From: Lacinutrix sp. C3R15
GTDB lineage: Bacteria; Bacteroidota; Bacteroidia; Flavobacteriales; Flavobacteriaceae
Assembly (NCBI RefSeq): GCF_018860825.1
Contig: NZ_JAHKPZ010000030.1
Span: 99,621 to 163,620 of the forward strand
Length of the DNA stretch: 64,000 bases
Reading direction: 5' to 3'
Shown piece after piece: positions 18,870 to 26,663 of this stretch. Positions within the stretch are counted from its first letter, which is position 1. Every line of letters starts with the position of its first letter. The translations under genes and the position numbers were made by a program. The notes beneath the pieces are model-generated. The model worked only from the letters and a program-made list of their open reading frames with translations, did not search any database and was not told where the DNA came from.

Positions 18870-19043
18870 ATGAAGAAATTTATACCTCTTGAAGAAGGCG
18901 ATTATTACCTAACACCCGAAGGCTACAGATGCTTCACAGAGCAATACCATTTAAAACGTGGATACTGTTGCGAAAGTGGTTGCAGACATTGTCCTTATGG
19001 TTATAACGCATCCACAACACGTAAAACAATTAAAAAAAAGTAA
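18870..19043 (+). CDS. DUF5522 small cysteine-rich protein
   Basis: This 57-residue protein begins MKKFIPLEEGDYYLTPEGYR. The core GYCCESGCRHCPYGY carries four cysteines and a histidine, the signature of the DUF5522 family. These residues suggest metal binding, although no function is established. It lies 14 bases before urocanate hydratase on the same strand and is likely co-transcribed. In other Flavobacteriia I recall it next to hutU as well, but this is memory, not checked. Confidence 0.85.
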   Translation: MKKFIPLEEGDYYLTPEGYRCFTEQYHLKRGYCCESGCRHCPYGYNASTTRKTIKKK

Positions 19044-19057
19044 ATTTTTTAACAAAC

Positions 19058-21076
19058 ATGACATTTAAAGAGCAAATATTGCAAGGCATTCCTGATATCT
19101 TACCACAACCAAAACCATTTGAAACAGAGATAAATCACGCACCTAAACGTAAAGCTATTTTATCTGATGAAGAAAAAAAACTAGCATTGCGTAATGCCTT
19201 ACGTTATTTTGATAAAAAACAGCATACAGAGCTGCTTCCAGAATTTAAAAAAGAATTAGAAACCTACGGAAGAATATACATGTATCGCTTACGTCCTGAC
19301 TACAAAATGTACGCAAGACCAATAGACGCATATCCTGCAAAAACAAAACAAGCTGCAGCTATCATGCTCATGATTCAGAACAACCTAGATTATGCGGTAG
19401 CACAACATCCGCATGAATTAATTACCTATGGTGGTAATGGTGGTGTTTTTTCTAATTGGGCACAATACAGACTAACCATGAAGTATTTGGCAGAAATGAA
19501 TGAGGAACAAACCCTTGTAATGTACTCTGGCCATCCTATGGGTTTATTTCCTAGCCACAAAAACGCTCCAAGAGTTGTAGTAACAAACGGAATGATGATT
19601 CCTAATTACTCCAAACCAGATGACTGGGAAAAATTCAATGCTCTTGGTGTAACACAATACGGACAAATGACAGCAGGAAGCTATATGTATATAGGACCTC
19701 AAGGTATTGTTCACGGAACAACCATAACCGTTTTAAATGGCTTTAGAAAAATAAAAAAAGAACCTAAGGGAAACCTTTTTGTAACCTCTGGTTTAGGAGG
19801 AATGTCTGGAGCACAACCTAAAGCAGGAAACATTGCTGGCTGTATTACCGTTTGCGCAGAGGTAAACCCTAAAATTACACAAGTACGTTTAGACCAAGGT
19901 TGGATAGATGAAAAAATAACCGACTTAAACGAATTAGTATCTCGTGTAAATAAAGCAAAAGCAGAAAAAGAAACCATATCTATAGCTTACCTAGGAAACA
20001 TAGTAGAGGTATGGGAAAAATTTGATGAAGCAAACATACATATAGACTTAGGAAGCGACCAAACTTCGCTTCATAACCCTTGGGCAGGAGGATACTATCC
20101 TGTAGACATCTCTTTTGAAGACGCTAATGATATGATGGCCAATAACCCAAAACTTTTTAAAGAAAAAGTACAAGAAACATTGCGTCGCCATGCAAAAGCC
20201 ATTAATAAACACACTGCAAAAGGAACCTATTTCTTTGACTACGGAAACGCTTTTCTTTTAGAAGCTTCTCGTGCAGGAGCAACTGTTTATAAAAATAATA
20301 AAGGAAAATACTGCAGTAAAAGTGAAGCTAAAATGAGTGGCGAAGCTTTTGCCTACCCAAGCTATGTACAAGACATTATGGGACCAATGTGTTTTGATTA
20401 TGGTTTTGGGCCATTTCGTTGGGTTTGTGCCTCAGGAAAACCAGAAGACTTAGCAAAAACAGACGCTATTGCATGTAGTGTTTTAGAAGAAATAAAAAAG
20501 AACTCTCCTATAGAAATCCAGCAACAAATGGCTGATAATATTCAATGGATAAAAGGAGCGCAAGAAAACAAATTAGTAGTAGGCTCACAAGCAAGAATAT
20601 TATATGCTGATGCAGAAGGAAGAATGAAAATTGCCCAAGCCTTTAATGATGCTATTGCTAACAAAGAAATAGGCTATGTAGTTTTAGGTCGTGATCATCA
20701 TGATGTTTCAGGTACAGACTCTCCTTATAGAGAAACTAGTAATATTTATGATGGCTCGCGTTTTACTGCAGATATGGCTATACAAAATGTAATTGGAGAT
20801 AGCTTTAGAGGCGCAACCTGGGTTAGTATTCATAATGGTGGTGGCGTTGGCTGGGGAGAAGTTATTAATGGTGGATTTGGTATGGTTCTTGATGGTACTA
20901 TAGAAGCATCTAAACGTTTAAAAGCCATGCTTTTCTGGGATGTAAACAACGGAATATCAAGAAGAAGCTGGGCAAGAAATTCTGGAGCAGAATTTGCTAT
21001 TAAACGTGCTATGGAAGTAGAACCTAACTTAAAAGTAACACTACCAAATCATGTTGATGATGCTTTACTAAATTGA
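19058..21076 (+). CDS. hutU: Urocanate hydratase (urocanase)
   Basis: This 672-residue protein adds water to urocanate to give imidazolonepropionate, the second step of histidine degradation, using tightly bound NAD+. Visible features are the N-terminal ITYGGNGGVFSNWAQYRL, the NAD-binding glycine-rich VTSGLGGMSGAQPKA, the FDYGFGPFRWVCASG segment holding the conserved cysteine, and HNGGGVGWGE near the C-terminus. It is about 110 residues longer than the roughly 556-residue proteobacterial enzyme, which I believe is normal for the Bacteroidota type. No hutH, hutI or hutG is present in the window, so the rest of the pathway must lie elsewhere. Confidence 0.96.
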   Translation: MTFKEQILQGIPDILPQPKPFETEINHAPKRKAILSDEEKKLALRNALRYFDKKQHTELLPEFKKELETYGRIYMYRLRPDYKMYARPIDAYPAKTKQAAAIMLMIQNNLDYAVAQHPHELITYGGNGGVFSNWAQYRLTMKYLAEMNEEQTLVMYSGHPMGLFPSHKNAPRVVVTNGMMIPNYSKPDDWEKFNALGVTQYGQMTAGSYMYIGPQGIVHGTTITVLNGFRKIKKEPKGNLFVTSGLGGMSGAQPKAGNIAGCITVCAEVNPKITQVRLDQGWIDEKITDLNELVSRVNKAKAEKETISIAYLGNIVEVWEKFDEANIHIDLGSDQTSLHNPWAGGYYPVDISFEDANDMMANNPKLFKEKVQETLRRHAKAINKHTAKGTYFFDYGNAFLLEASRAGATVYKNNKGKYCSKSEAKMSGEAFAYPSYVQDIMGPMCFDYGFGPFRWVCASGKPEDLAKTDAIACSVLEEIKKNSPIEIQQQMADNIQWIKGAQENKLVVGSQARILYADAEGRMKIAQAFNDAIANKEIGYVVLGRDHHDVSGTDSPYRETSNIYDGSRFTADMAIQNVIGDSFRGATWVSIHNGGGVGWGEVINGGFGMVLDGTIEASKRLKAMLFWDVNNGISRRSWARNSGAEFAIKRAMEVEPNLKVTLPNHVDDALLN

Positions 21077-21097
21077 AAATTTAAAAAAATTGCAATT

Positions 21098-21631
21098 ATG
21101 AAAAACCTATTCACTATCACATCTGTACTACTCTTATTAGTAGTAACTACTTCATGTAGCTCTGTAAGAGTTGCATCAGATTATGACAAACAAGCAAATT
21201 TTAATGATTTTAAAACCTTTGCTTTTTATAAAACCGGAATTGATAAAGCTGAAATTAACGACTTAGATAAGCGTAGAATTTTACGTGCTATTGAAGCAGA
21301 GTTAATAGCTAAAGGATTTACAAAATCTGAAAACCCAGATTTACTGGTTAGTATTTTCACTAAATCTAGAGAAAAAGTAAATGTATATAATAATGGTTTT
21401 GGCCCTTACGGTTATGGTTGGGGATGGAGTCCTTGGTACTGGAATAGTTACAATACAGTATCTACCTCTACAGAAGGAATTCTTTATATAGATTTAATTG
21501 ACGCTAACAAAAAAGAACTGGTATGGCAAGGACAAGGCACAGGCTACCTATCTCAAAATAAAAAAGAAGAGCGAATTAAAGAATTTGTTACTAAAATCAT
21601 GGAGAAATATCCTCCAGGTGTAGAAAATTAA
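21098..21631 (+). CDS. DUF4136 lipoprotein
   Basis: This 177-residue protein has a lipoprotein signal peptide (VVTTSCSS, Cys20) and a DUF4136 domain: VRVASDYDKQANFNDFKTFAFY opens it and LVWQGQGTGYL with the terminal KIMEKYPP closes it. A Gly/Tyr/Trp-rich loop (GFGPYGYGWGWSPWYW) sits in the middle. It is probably anchored in the outer membrane facing the periplasm, and its function is unknown. It starts 21 bases after hutU, so it may be in the same transcript, and is followed by a strong terminator. Confidence 0.85.
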   Translation: MKNLFTITSVLLLLVVTTSCSSVRVASDYDKQANFNDFKTFAFYKTGIDKAEINDLDKRRILRAIEAELIAKGFTKSENPDLLVSIFTKSREKVNVYNNGFGPYGYGWGWSPWYWNSYNTVSTSTEGILYIDLIDANKKELVWQGQGTGYLSQNKKEERIKEFVTKIMEKYPPGVEN

Positions 21632-21637
21632 TTGTAA

Positions 21638-21669
21638 AAAAAAACCACTCTAATTAGAGTGGTTTTTTT
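21638..21669 (+). terminator. Intrinsic terminator after DUF4136 gene
   Basis: A perfect palindrome centred on AAAACCACTCTAATTAGAGT is flanked by A and T runs. It lies seven bases after the stop and can also act on the convergent gene at 21686. Confidence 0.85.
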
Positions 21670-21685
21670 ATAGATGTAACTGTAT

Positions 21686-22033
21686 TTATTTTTTTAGAGA
21701 AGCTAAATATGCATCATATTGTTCTGCATTTAAAATACTTTTCAATTTCATACTAGCTCTTTCTAATAAAGCAGCTTTTGCTCTCTGTACTTCTGTAACA
21801 TTGGTATTATCTTTTAAACCTTTATAATTTTGTTGTAAATCAACTAACACCTTGTACGCTTCAGTTTGCTGTTCTCCTGTAAGAGCAACTGTTTGGTGTA
21901 ATTCATGTAATTGTTTTTTAGCAATTGCTTCAGGAAACTCAGCCTCTACTACTCTAGAGTCTTGTGCTTGTGCCTGTTGCATACCAACAAAAAAGATAGC
22001 TATTAAGCTTAAAAGTGTAATATACTTTTTCAT
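21686..22033 (-). CDS. Small secreted helical protein, Spy-like
   Basis: This 115-residue protein is read from the ATG at 22033. An in-frame start 48 bases upstream would only add a non-signal extension, while this one gives a clean signal peptide (MKKYITLLSLIAIFFVGMQQAQAQ). The mature part is helical and charged, with LTGEQQTEAYKVLVDLQQ and LNAEQYDAYLASLKK. This LTxxQ...LNxEQY pattern resembles the Spy-like small protein at 4411. It may be a periplasmic chaperone-like protein, and the function is inferred. The next 160 bases upstream hold no gene. Confidence 0.75.
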   Translation of the reverse strand: MKKYITLLSLIAIFFVGMQQAQAQDSRVVEAEFPEAIAKKQLHELHQTVALTGEQQTEAYKVLVDLQQNYKGLKDNTNVTEVQRAKAALLERASMKLKSILNAEQYDAYLASLKK

Positions 22034-22193
22034 GTTAATTATTTTATAATGATTAAAAAATTTTAATGATACAATATACAATTATTTTTTAAATTTCATT
22101 TTTTTTACACTTTCATTTTAACTTAATTTCACCCCCTTACAACCAACAAAAACAGTAGCTTTAACCTGCACCACACCGCTCTTAAACAACTAC

Positions 22194-22800
22194 CTAATAA
22201 CCTATTAACTTTAATATCTTATCTTTCACTTTTTCTGTGGAAGGAATCATGGTTTCTTCTAAAATAGAATTTAAAGGTATAGCAGGCATATTTTCACTAC
22301 CAATAGTCATAACTGGAGCATCTAAATATTTAAAACATTCTTCCTGAATTTTCCCTGATAATGCTCTTGCAAAACTATTATTTGAAGGCTCTTCAGTGAC
22401 TACCAAACATTTTCCTGTTTTCTTTACAGATTTCATAATCGTGTCTTCATCTAAAGGAAACAAGGTACGTAAATCCATCATCTGCATAGGCAGAAAATAT
22501 AACAGTCTTTACTTCTTCCATAGAAAATCCTGTACCTAACAAAATTATTGTTTTATAACAAGACAAAGGTCATGAGAGTGTGCTTCATCCAAATCATCAC
22601 AATACCATTTCATTCATACACTAGATATATGAAGATTTATTGTAAAAAACTTTGGCATGAACTAAAATCGACCATCATTCTTCTTGAAGAGTTTTTATAA
22701 CTTTTTCGATTGCTTTATAACTTCCCTAAAGTTGGCTCCATCAATAGAAATGGCTTTCAATCTATAAGACCCTTACACATATTCAAATGCATTTTGTACA
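22194..22800 (-). pseudogene. Decayed duplicate of the 2-oxoacid dehydrogenase E1 gene
   Basis: Two separate pieces of the intact E1 gene (26664-28742) are recognisable here in the same order and strand. Positions 22194-22487 encode its last 96 or so residues, and 22226-22475 is 248/250 identical at DNA level. Positions about 22566-22800 match 27897-28120 at only roughly two thirds identity with indels and stops. About 950 bp of the gene body between them is missing and is replaced by about 80 bp I cannot identify. The sharp contrast between a near-perfect 3' end and a badly eroded internal part suggests recent gene conversion or recombination at the 3' end of an old, dead copy. The C-terminal residues (KDKILKLIGY) differ from the intact copy. 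Confidence 0.85.
22226..22475 (-). repeat. Left copy of a 250-bp direct repeat flanking the Ubl island
   Basis: It is identical to 26696-26945 except at two positions (22431 and 22442). Both copies have the same orientation, 4470 bp apart, bracketing the Ubl-DUF4132-E1 operon. Recombination between them would delete the whole island and restore one E1 3' end. Confidence 0.9.
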
Positions 22801-22893
22801 TATTTCGGGTTTAGTCGATGAGATTAGAGAAAACGATACTATTGAACTCGATTTAGTAGAAGAAAAAAGGGATTAAACGTAGTTAATGTATAA
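22790..22893 (+). pseudogene. 3' remnant of a cold-shock (CspA-family) gene
   Basis: Reading from 22790 gives HFVHISGLVDEIRENDTIEL, the RNP-2 half of a flavobacterial cold-shock domain protein. After one lost base in the codons near 22862 the frame continues as KKGLNVVNV and a stop at 22891, the normal ending of this family. The 5' half of the gene, including RNP-1, is missing and is replaced by the E1 remnant on the other strand. It is therefore a truncated and frameshifted fragment and cannot make a working protein. Confidence 0.7.
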
Positions 22894-22985
22894 GTACAAC
22901 AACCTATCTTTTAAAATTTAACCTAAAAAAGACAGACCTCCATTATAATTTTAATAACTTAACCTCTTAAATAAATTTCCTTTTT

Positions 22986-23369
22986 ATGAACACAATAACA
23001 ATTCAAGATGAAAGTGCTGCTGGTGATATATTAAATGAAATAACACTGAAATTCAATGAAGAATATATTACCGTTTCTGAGGTTATTAAGGCTCGAATAG
23101 AATTGGAGATTTCGCGGTATAATAACAATGTAGAATCCTATAAAAAAGGTCTAGTTATACCAGATCAATTAGAGTCTAGACTCAATAACAAAAAAAGTAA
23201 GTCTATAGATGTAGAAAAGCAATTATACATTGCTTTAGACGCTTTTAAAACTAATGGTTTTATTTTACTTGTTGATGATCAGCAAGTGGAAAATATAAAT
23301 CAAAAAGTACTTGTCGATAAGTCTACAACCGTATCATTCATTAAATTAACACCATTAGTTGGTGGGTAA
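22986..23369 (+). CDS. Ubiquitin-like (MoaD/ThiS-type) protein with C-terminal Gly-Gly
   Basis: This 127-residue protein ends KLTPLVGG, the exposed di-glycine tail used by MoaD, ThiS and ubiquitin for adenylation by an E1. The N-terminal part (EITLKFNEEYITVSEVIKARIELEI, about 18-42) fits the beta-hairpin plus helix of a beta-grasp fold. The last 40 residues (GFILLVDDQQVENI...VSFIKLTPLVGG) fit its final strands. A roughly 45-residue helical insert lies between them, so it is longer than a normal 80-residue MoaD. No peptide follows the GG, so no processing protease is needed. It is the first gene of a three-gene operon with DUF4132 and E1 genes, 12 bases before the next. The target is unknown. 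Confidence 0.8.
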   Translation: MNTITIQDESAAGDILNEITLKFNEEYITVSEVIKARIELEISRYNNNVESYKKGLVIPDQLESRLNNKKSKSIDVEKQLYIALDAFKTNGFILLVDDQQVENINQKVLVDKSTTVSFIKLTPLVGG

Positions 23370-23381
23370 ATCATCATAGAA

Positions 23382-25967
23382 ATGTTTAATATTTTCAAGA
23401 AAAAAACAACTTCATCAAAATTCAAATATATTGATGATATTATTACAAAAATTAATTCTTCATTAAATTATGTTTACAGTTCTAATGATATTTCTGGAAA
23501 TTCCGAATATGAGAATTTAAAAAAAGAATCTAAGACCTACCAAAAACAATATATCATAGATAGTGTCAATTACATTGAAGAAATTCTCAACAAAGAATTT
23601 GAAAACCAACAAAAATTAATAAAAAAGAGAGACAATAATATCTACAGGTATCGCTTAACTGCATTTGCAATATTAAATGGGTTAATGCGCAGAAATCTTG
23701 ACTATACGGAGAAAGAATGGATAAGTTTATTTGAATTAGTCAATGAAAAAATTAAAACTTTAAATAGAGACTCCTATGGTTTCTCATTAAATGATTTCCC
23801 TGTAAATTATGCTATTCAACAAATTGAGCGTACCATTAAAAAAGTAGGCCTATCTGATGAATTATCTACATTTATAAAAAGCATGTTAGAATGGAATACC
23901 TTAATCGATACTAATAATAGTTATTGGGGAAGTGATTTAAAGAAATCAGTTTCTAAACTGAGTAAAATAATTCAAACCGATGGTGAATTTGTTCCCTTTG
24001 TTTTAAAAACAAATGATATTGGAGACGAAGTAAACTCAATTGTTAAAATAAAGGACAAAAATGTAAATGAACTTCATCAATTATTATACTTAACATATGA
24101 TGCTACAAGCTCTAAACCTTCTAAAAAGTTTCAAACACAAACAGAAAAACTAATAAACGCTATTGGAAAAAATAAGTATAGAAAAATTGCTCAAGAGATT
24201 CTTTCTATTGCTATAAGTCATCCTATTTCAGAAAAAACAGAGACTTACACCTATTCAAATGAAGTAAGAGAGTATAAACAATATTCATATTTGTGTGACC
24301 CAAGTAAACAATTTATAAAAGGAATTGTTTGGACTATGTCACCGTTTTCAGATAAAGAAACTTTACAGATATTGAGTAAACTCCTTGAAAAATCTTATAC
24401 AAAAATGCCTGGAGTTGGTCCTGCAGCAGCAGCAATTGGTAACGCATGCATATATGTTATGGGCAACATGAGAGGAAAAGATGGATTGGGTGCTTTATCA
24501 AGAATAAAATTAAAACTAAAACAAAATAACGTTAAAAAAAGCATTGACAAGTATCTTGTAGAAGGCGCAAAAAAATATAACGTTTCGGTTGAAGAACTTA
24601 AAGAAATGGCTGTGCCTGATTTTCAATTAGAAAATGGTGTTAAATCCGTTTCATTTGAAGATTATAGTCTCAATATATTTATTGCAGAAAGTAAGATCAA
24701 CCAACAATGGATAAAACCCGATGGTAATAGCATAAAATCTGTACCATCAACCGTTAAAAACTCTACAAAACTAACCAATCAACTTAAAGATATACGTAAG
24801 GAAGTCAAAGAAATCCAAAAAGTATATTCAGCTCAAAAACAAAGAATTGACAATCAATTTATACTAAATCGAAGTTGGGATTTTCCTTCTTTTAAAAAAT
24901 ACTATTTAAACCATGGTTTAGTTACCCCTATTGCAACAAAACTTATTTGGACTTTTCAAAATGAAACGCAATCTATCTCTGTTTTATGGATAGATAATAC
25001 ATGGCAAAATGCTCATGGTGAAATTATAGATTGGGTTGATGATAAGTGTACCGTTCAACTATGGCACCCTGTATTTGCTACTGAAAAAGAAATTGTTGAT
25101 TGGCGAGACAAAATTATAGCCTTAGAATTAAAACAACCTATTAAGCAAGCTTTTCGGGAGCTTTATATTTTAACAGACGCCGAAATTAATACGCAAACCT
25201 ATTCTAACAGAATGGCTGCTCATATTTTAAAACAACACCAATTTAATGCACTCGCAGGACTTCGTGGTTGGAAATATTCATTAATGGGAGCTTATGATGA
25301 TGGGCGTGATGACGAATTGTGTTCTAAATATTTACCTGAACACCAAATTACCGCAGAATATTGGATTGATGAACTAAATGACCACGATGCTTTTAACGAT
25401 GCTGGCATTTGGCTATATGTTGCAACAGATCAAGTAAAGTTTAAAAATGCCGATGGCCATATCATGAATTTAATTGATGTTCCAAAAATTGTTTTTTCAG
25501 AAATCATGCGCGATGTAGATTTGTTTGTTGGTGTATGCAGTGTTGGTAATGACCCAGAATGGCAAGATAATAATGGAGATAGGCAAATGCATAGAGATTA
25601 TTGGACCTCCTATTCTTTCGGTGATTTAACAGAAATTGCAAAAACACGAAAATCTATTCTAGAAAGATTACTTCCAAGGCTAAATAAAATTAAAGATAAA
25701 ACGACTATAGATGGTAAATTTTTAATAGTTCAAGGAACAATTAGAACCTACAAGATACATATTGGTAGTGGAAATATTTTGATGGAACCTAACGATCAAT
25801 ATTTATGTATTGTACCTTCTAGGTCACCTAACAAATCAACTGAGAAGTTATTTATTCCTTTTGAAGGTGATAAAGGTTTATCTATTGTTTTAAGCAAGGC
25901 TTTCCTTTTAGCTGAAGACACCAAAATAACTGACCCAACAATATTAAGCCAAATTACTAGAAACTAA
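23382..25967 (+). CDS. DUF4132 (MolR-like) protein of the Ubl-E1 operon
   Basis: This 861-residue protein has no signal peptide or membrane helices. The N-terminal half (about 1-470) is helical and repeat-like, suggesting an alpha-solenoid. The conserved DUF4132 core is at about 480-740, including LAGLRGWKYSLMGAYDDG (around 625-642) and DELCSKYLPEH. A second conserved C-terminal domain (about 745-860, DUF7737-like) has RTYKIHIGSGNILMEPN and the ending FLLAEDTKITDPTILSQI. The family was once linked to molybdate metabolism in E. coli (MolR/YehI), but no biochemical activity is established. It lies between the Ubl and E1 genes and shares its stop with the E1 start (TAATG), so the three products likely work together. 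It could be the substrate, ligase-like scaffold or effector. Confidence 0.82.
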   Translation: MFNIFKKKTTSSKFKYIDDIITKINSSLNYVYSSNDISGNSEYENLKKESKTYQKQYIIDSVNYIEEILNKEFENQQKLIKKRDNNIYRYRLTAFAILNGLMRRNLDYTEKEWISLFELVNEKIKTLNRDSYGFSLNDFPVNYAIQQIERTIKKVGLSDELSTFIKSMLEWNTLIDTNNSYWGSDLKKSVSKLSKIIQTDGEFVPFVLKTNDIGDEVNSIVKIKDKNVNELHQLLYLTYDATSSKPSKKFQTQTEKLINAIGKNKYRKIAQEILSIAISHPISEKTETYTYSNEVREYKQYSYLCDPSKQFIKGIVWTMSPFSDKETLQILSKLLEKSYTKMPGVGPAAAAIGNACIYVMGNMRGKDGLGALSRIKLKLKQNNVKKSIDKYLVEGAKKYNVSVEELKEMAVPDFQLENGVKSVSFEDYSLNIFIAESKINQQWIKPDGNSIKSVPSTVKNSTKLTNQLKDIRKEVKEIQKVYSAQKQRIDNQFILNRSWDFPSFKKYYLNHGLVTPIATKLIWTFQNETQSISVLWIDNTWQNAHGEIIDWVDDKCTVQLWHPVFATEKEIVDWRDKIIALELKQPIKQAFRELYILTDAEINTQTYSNRMAAHILKQHQFNALAGLRGWKYSLMGAYDDGRDDELCSKYLPEHQITAEYWIDELNDHDAFNDAGIWLYVATDQVKFKNADGHIMNLIDVPKIVFSEIMRDVDLFVGVCSVGNDPEWQDNNGDRQMHRDYWTSYSFGDLTEIAKTRKSILERLLPRLNKIKDKTTIDGKFLIVQGTIRTYKIHIGSGNILMEPNDQYLCIVPSRSPNKSTEKLFIPFEGDKGLSIVLSKAFLLAEDTKITDPTILSQITRN

Positions 25968-26662
25968 TGACCTCATTTTTTGAAGTACATGAAAAATGTA
26001 TAGGCAAAGAAAAAATGCATCAGCTAAAAAATTCTAGAATTGCTATTATAGGACTTGGTGGATTAGGCTGTTCTGTTGCTACGGGATTAACCCGATTAGG
26101 AATCAACAAATTAATATTAGTTGATAATGACAACATAGAACAGTCTAACATAGCGCGACAAATTCTATTTACAAAGTCTAACATAGGAGCATCAAAAGTT
26201 AAAACTGCTAAAGATGCTTTAACAGCGATTTTTGATAATCTAGATATCACATGTATTCAAGATTACATAACAGTTAAGAACGGCGTTAACTTCTTAGAAA
26301 AAACAGATATTATTGTTGACTGTACCGACAATTATATGGCACGTTATGCTATTAGTAAAACTTGTAAATCTATTAACAAACCTATGATTTTTGGTGGAGT
26401 ACAAGGGTATGAAGGACAAGTTGGTGTTTTCAATTATAAAAACAGTAAACCCTTTCACCATATATTCCCAAATATGAACTCGTTATTAAAAGTTGAAAAC
26501 TGCGAAGCCTCTGGAGTACTCCCTTTTGTAGTTCAAACCGTTGCGAATTTTCAAGTTATAGAATGTTATAAAATTATTTGTAACAAAAATAATGTCCTAA
26601 ACAATAAACTGTTATGCATTAATACAATTTCAAATAAAAGTAGAATTCTAAATTTAGAATAA
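25967..26662 (+). CDS. ThiF/MoeB-like E1 Ubl-activating enzyme
   Basis: This 231-residue protein has the adenylation core of E1-like enzymes. GLGGLG at 29-34 is the nucleotide loop, with Asp53, Arg64 (NIARQ), Lys77 (GASK) and Asp121 (DCTDN) as the other ATP/Mg contacts. GVQGYEGQVGVF (144-155) and CEASGV with Cys179 follow; Cys179 aligns with the acyl-accepting cysteine region of ThiF. The two CxxC pairs that bind zinc in MoeB and ThiF are absent (KPFHHIF replaces the first, the C-terminus has none), and the protein is about 20 residues shorter than MoeB. It should adenylate the Gly-Gly tail of the operon's Ubl. Its start overlaps the DUF4132 stop by one base, and its stop lies one base from the E1 alpha/beta stop on the other strand. 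Confidence 0.88.
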   Translation: MTSFFEVHEKCIGKEKMHQLKNSRIAIIGLGGLGCSVATGLTRLGINKLILVDNDNIEQSNIARQILFTKSNIGASKVKTAKDALTAIFDNLDITCIQDYITVKNGVNFLEKTDIIVDCTDNYMARYAISKTCKSINKPMIFGGVQGYEGQVGVFNYKNSKPFHHIFPNMNSLLKVENCEASGVLPFVVQTVANFQVIECYKIICNKNNVLNNKLLCINTISNKSRILNLE

Positions 26663-26663
26663 A

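Noticed and set aside
22194..22487. Open reading frame of 97 codons that could be called a small dehydrogenase-like gene
   Set aside because: It is only the C-terminal tail of the E1 component with no active site and is flanked by further decayed E1 sequence, so it is a pseudogene fragment.
22488..22565. Possible extra gene fragment (frame reading GTGFSMEEVKTVIFSAYADD on the minus strand)
   Set aside because: Open for only about 26 codons, no recognisable family and no start; it may be filler sequence at the recombination joint.
22900..22985. Promoter for the Ubl operon (TATCTTTT near 22905)
   Set aside because: It misses the final G of TAnnTTTG and lacks a TTG -33 element, so it is too weak to list.
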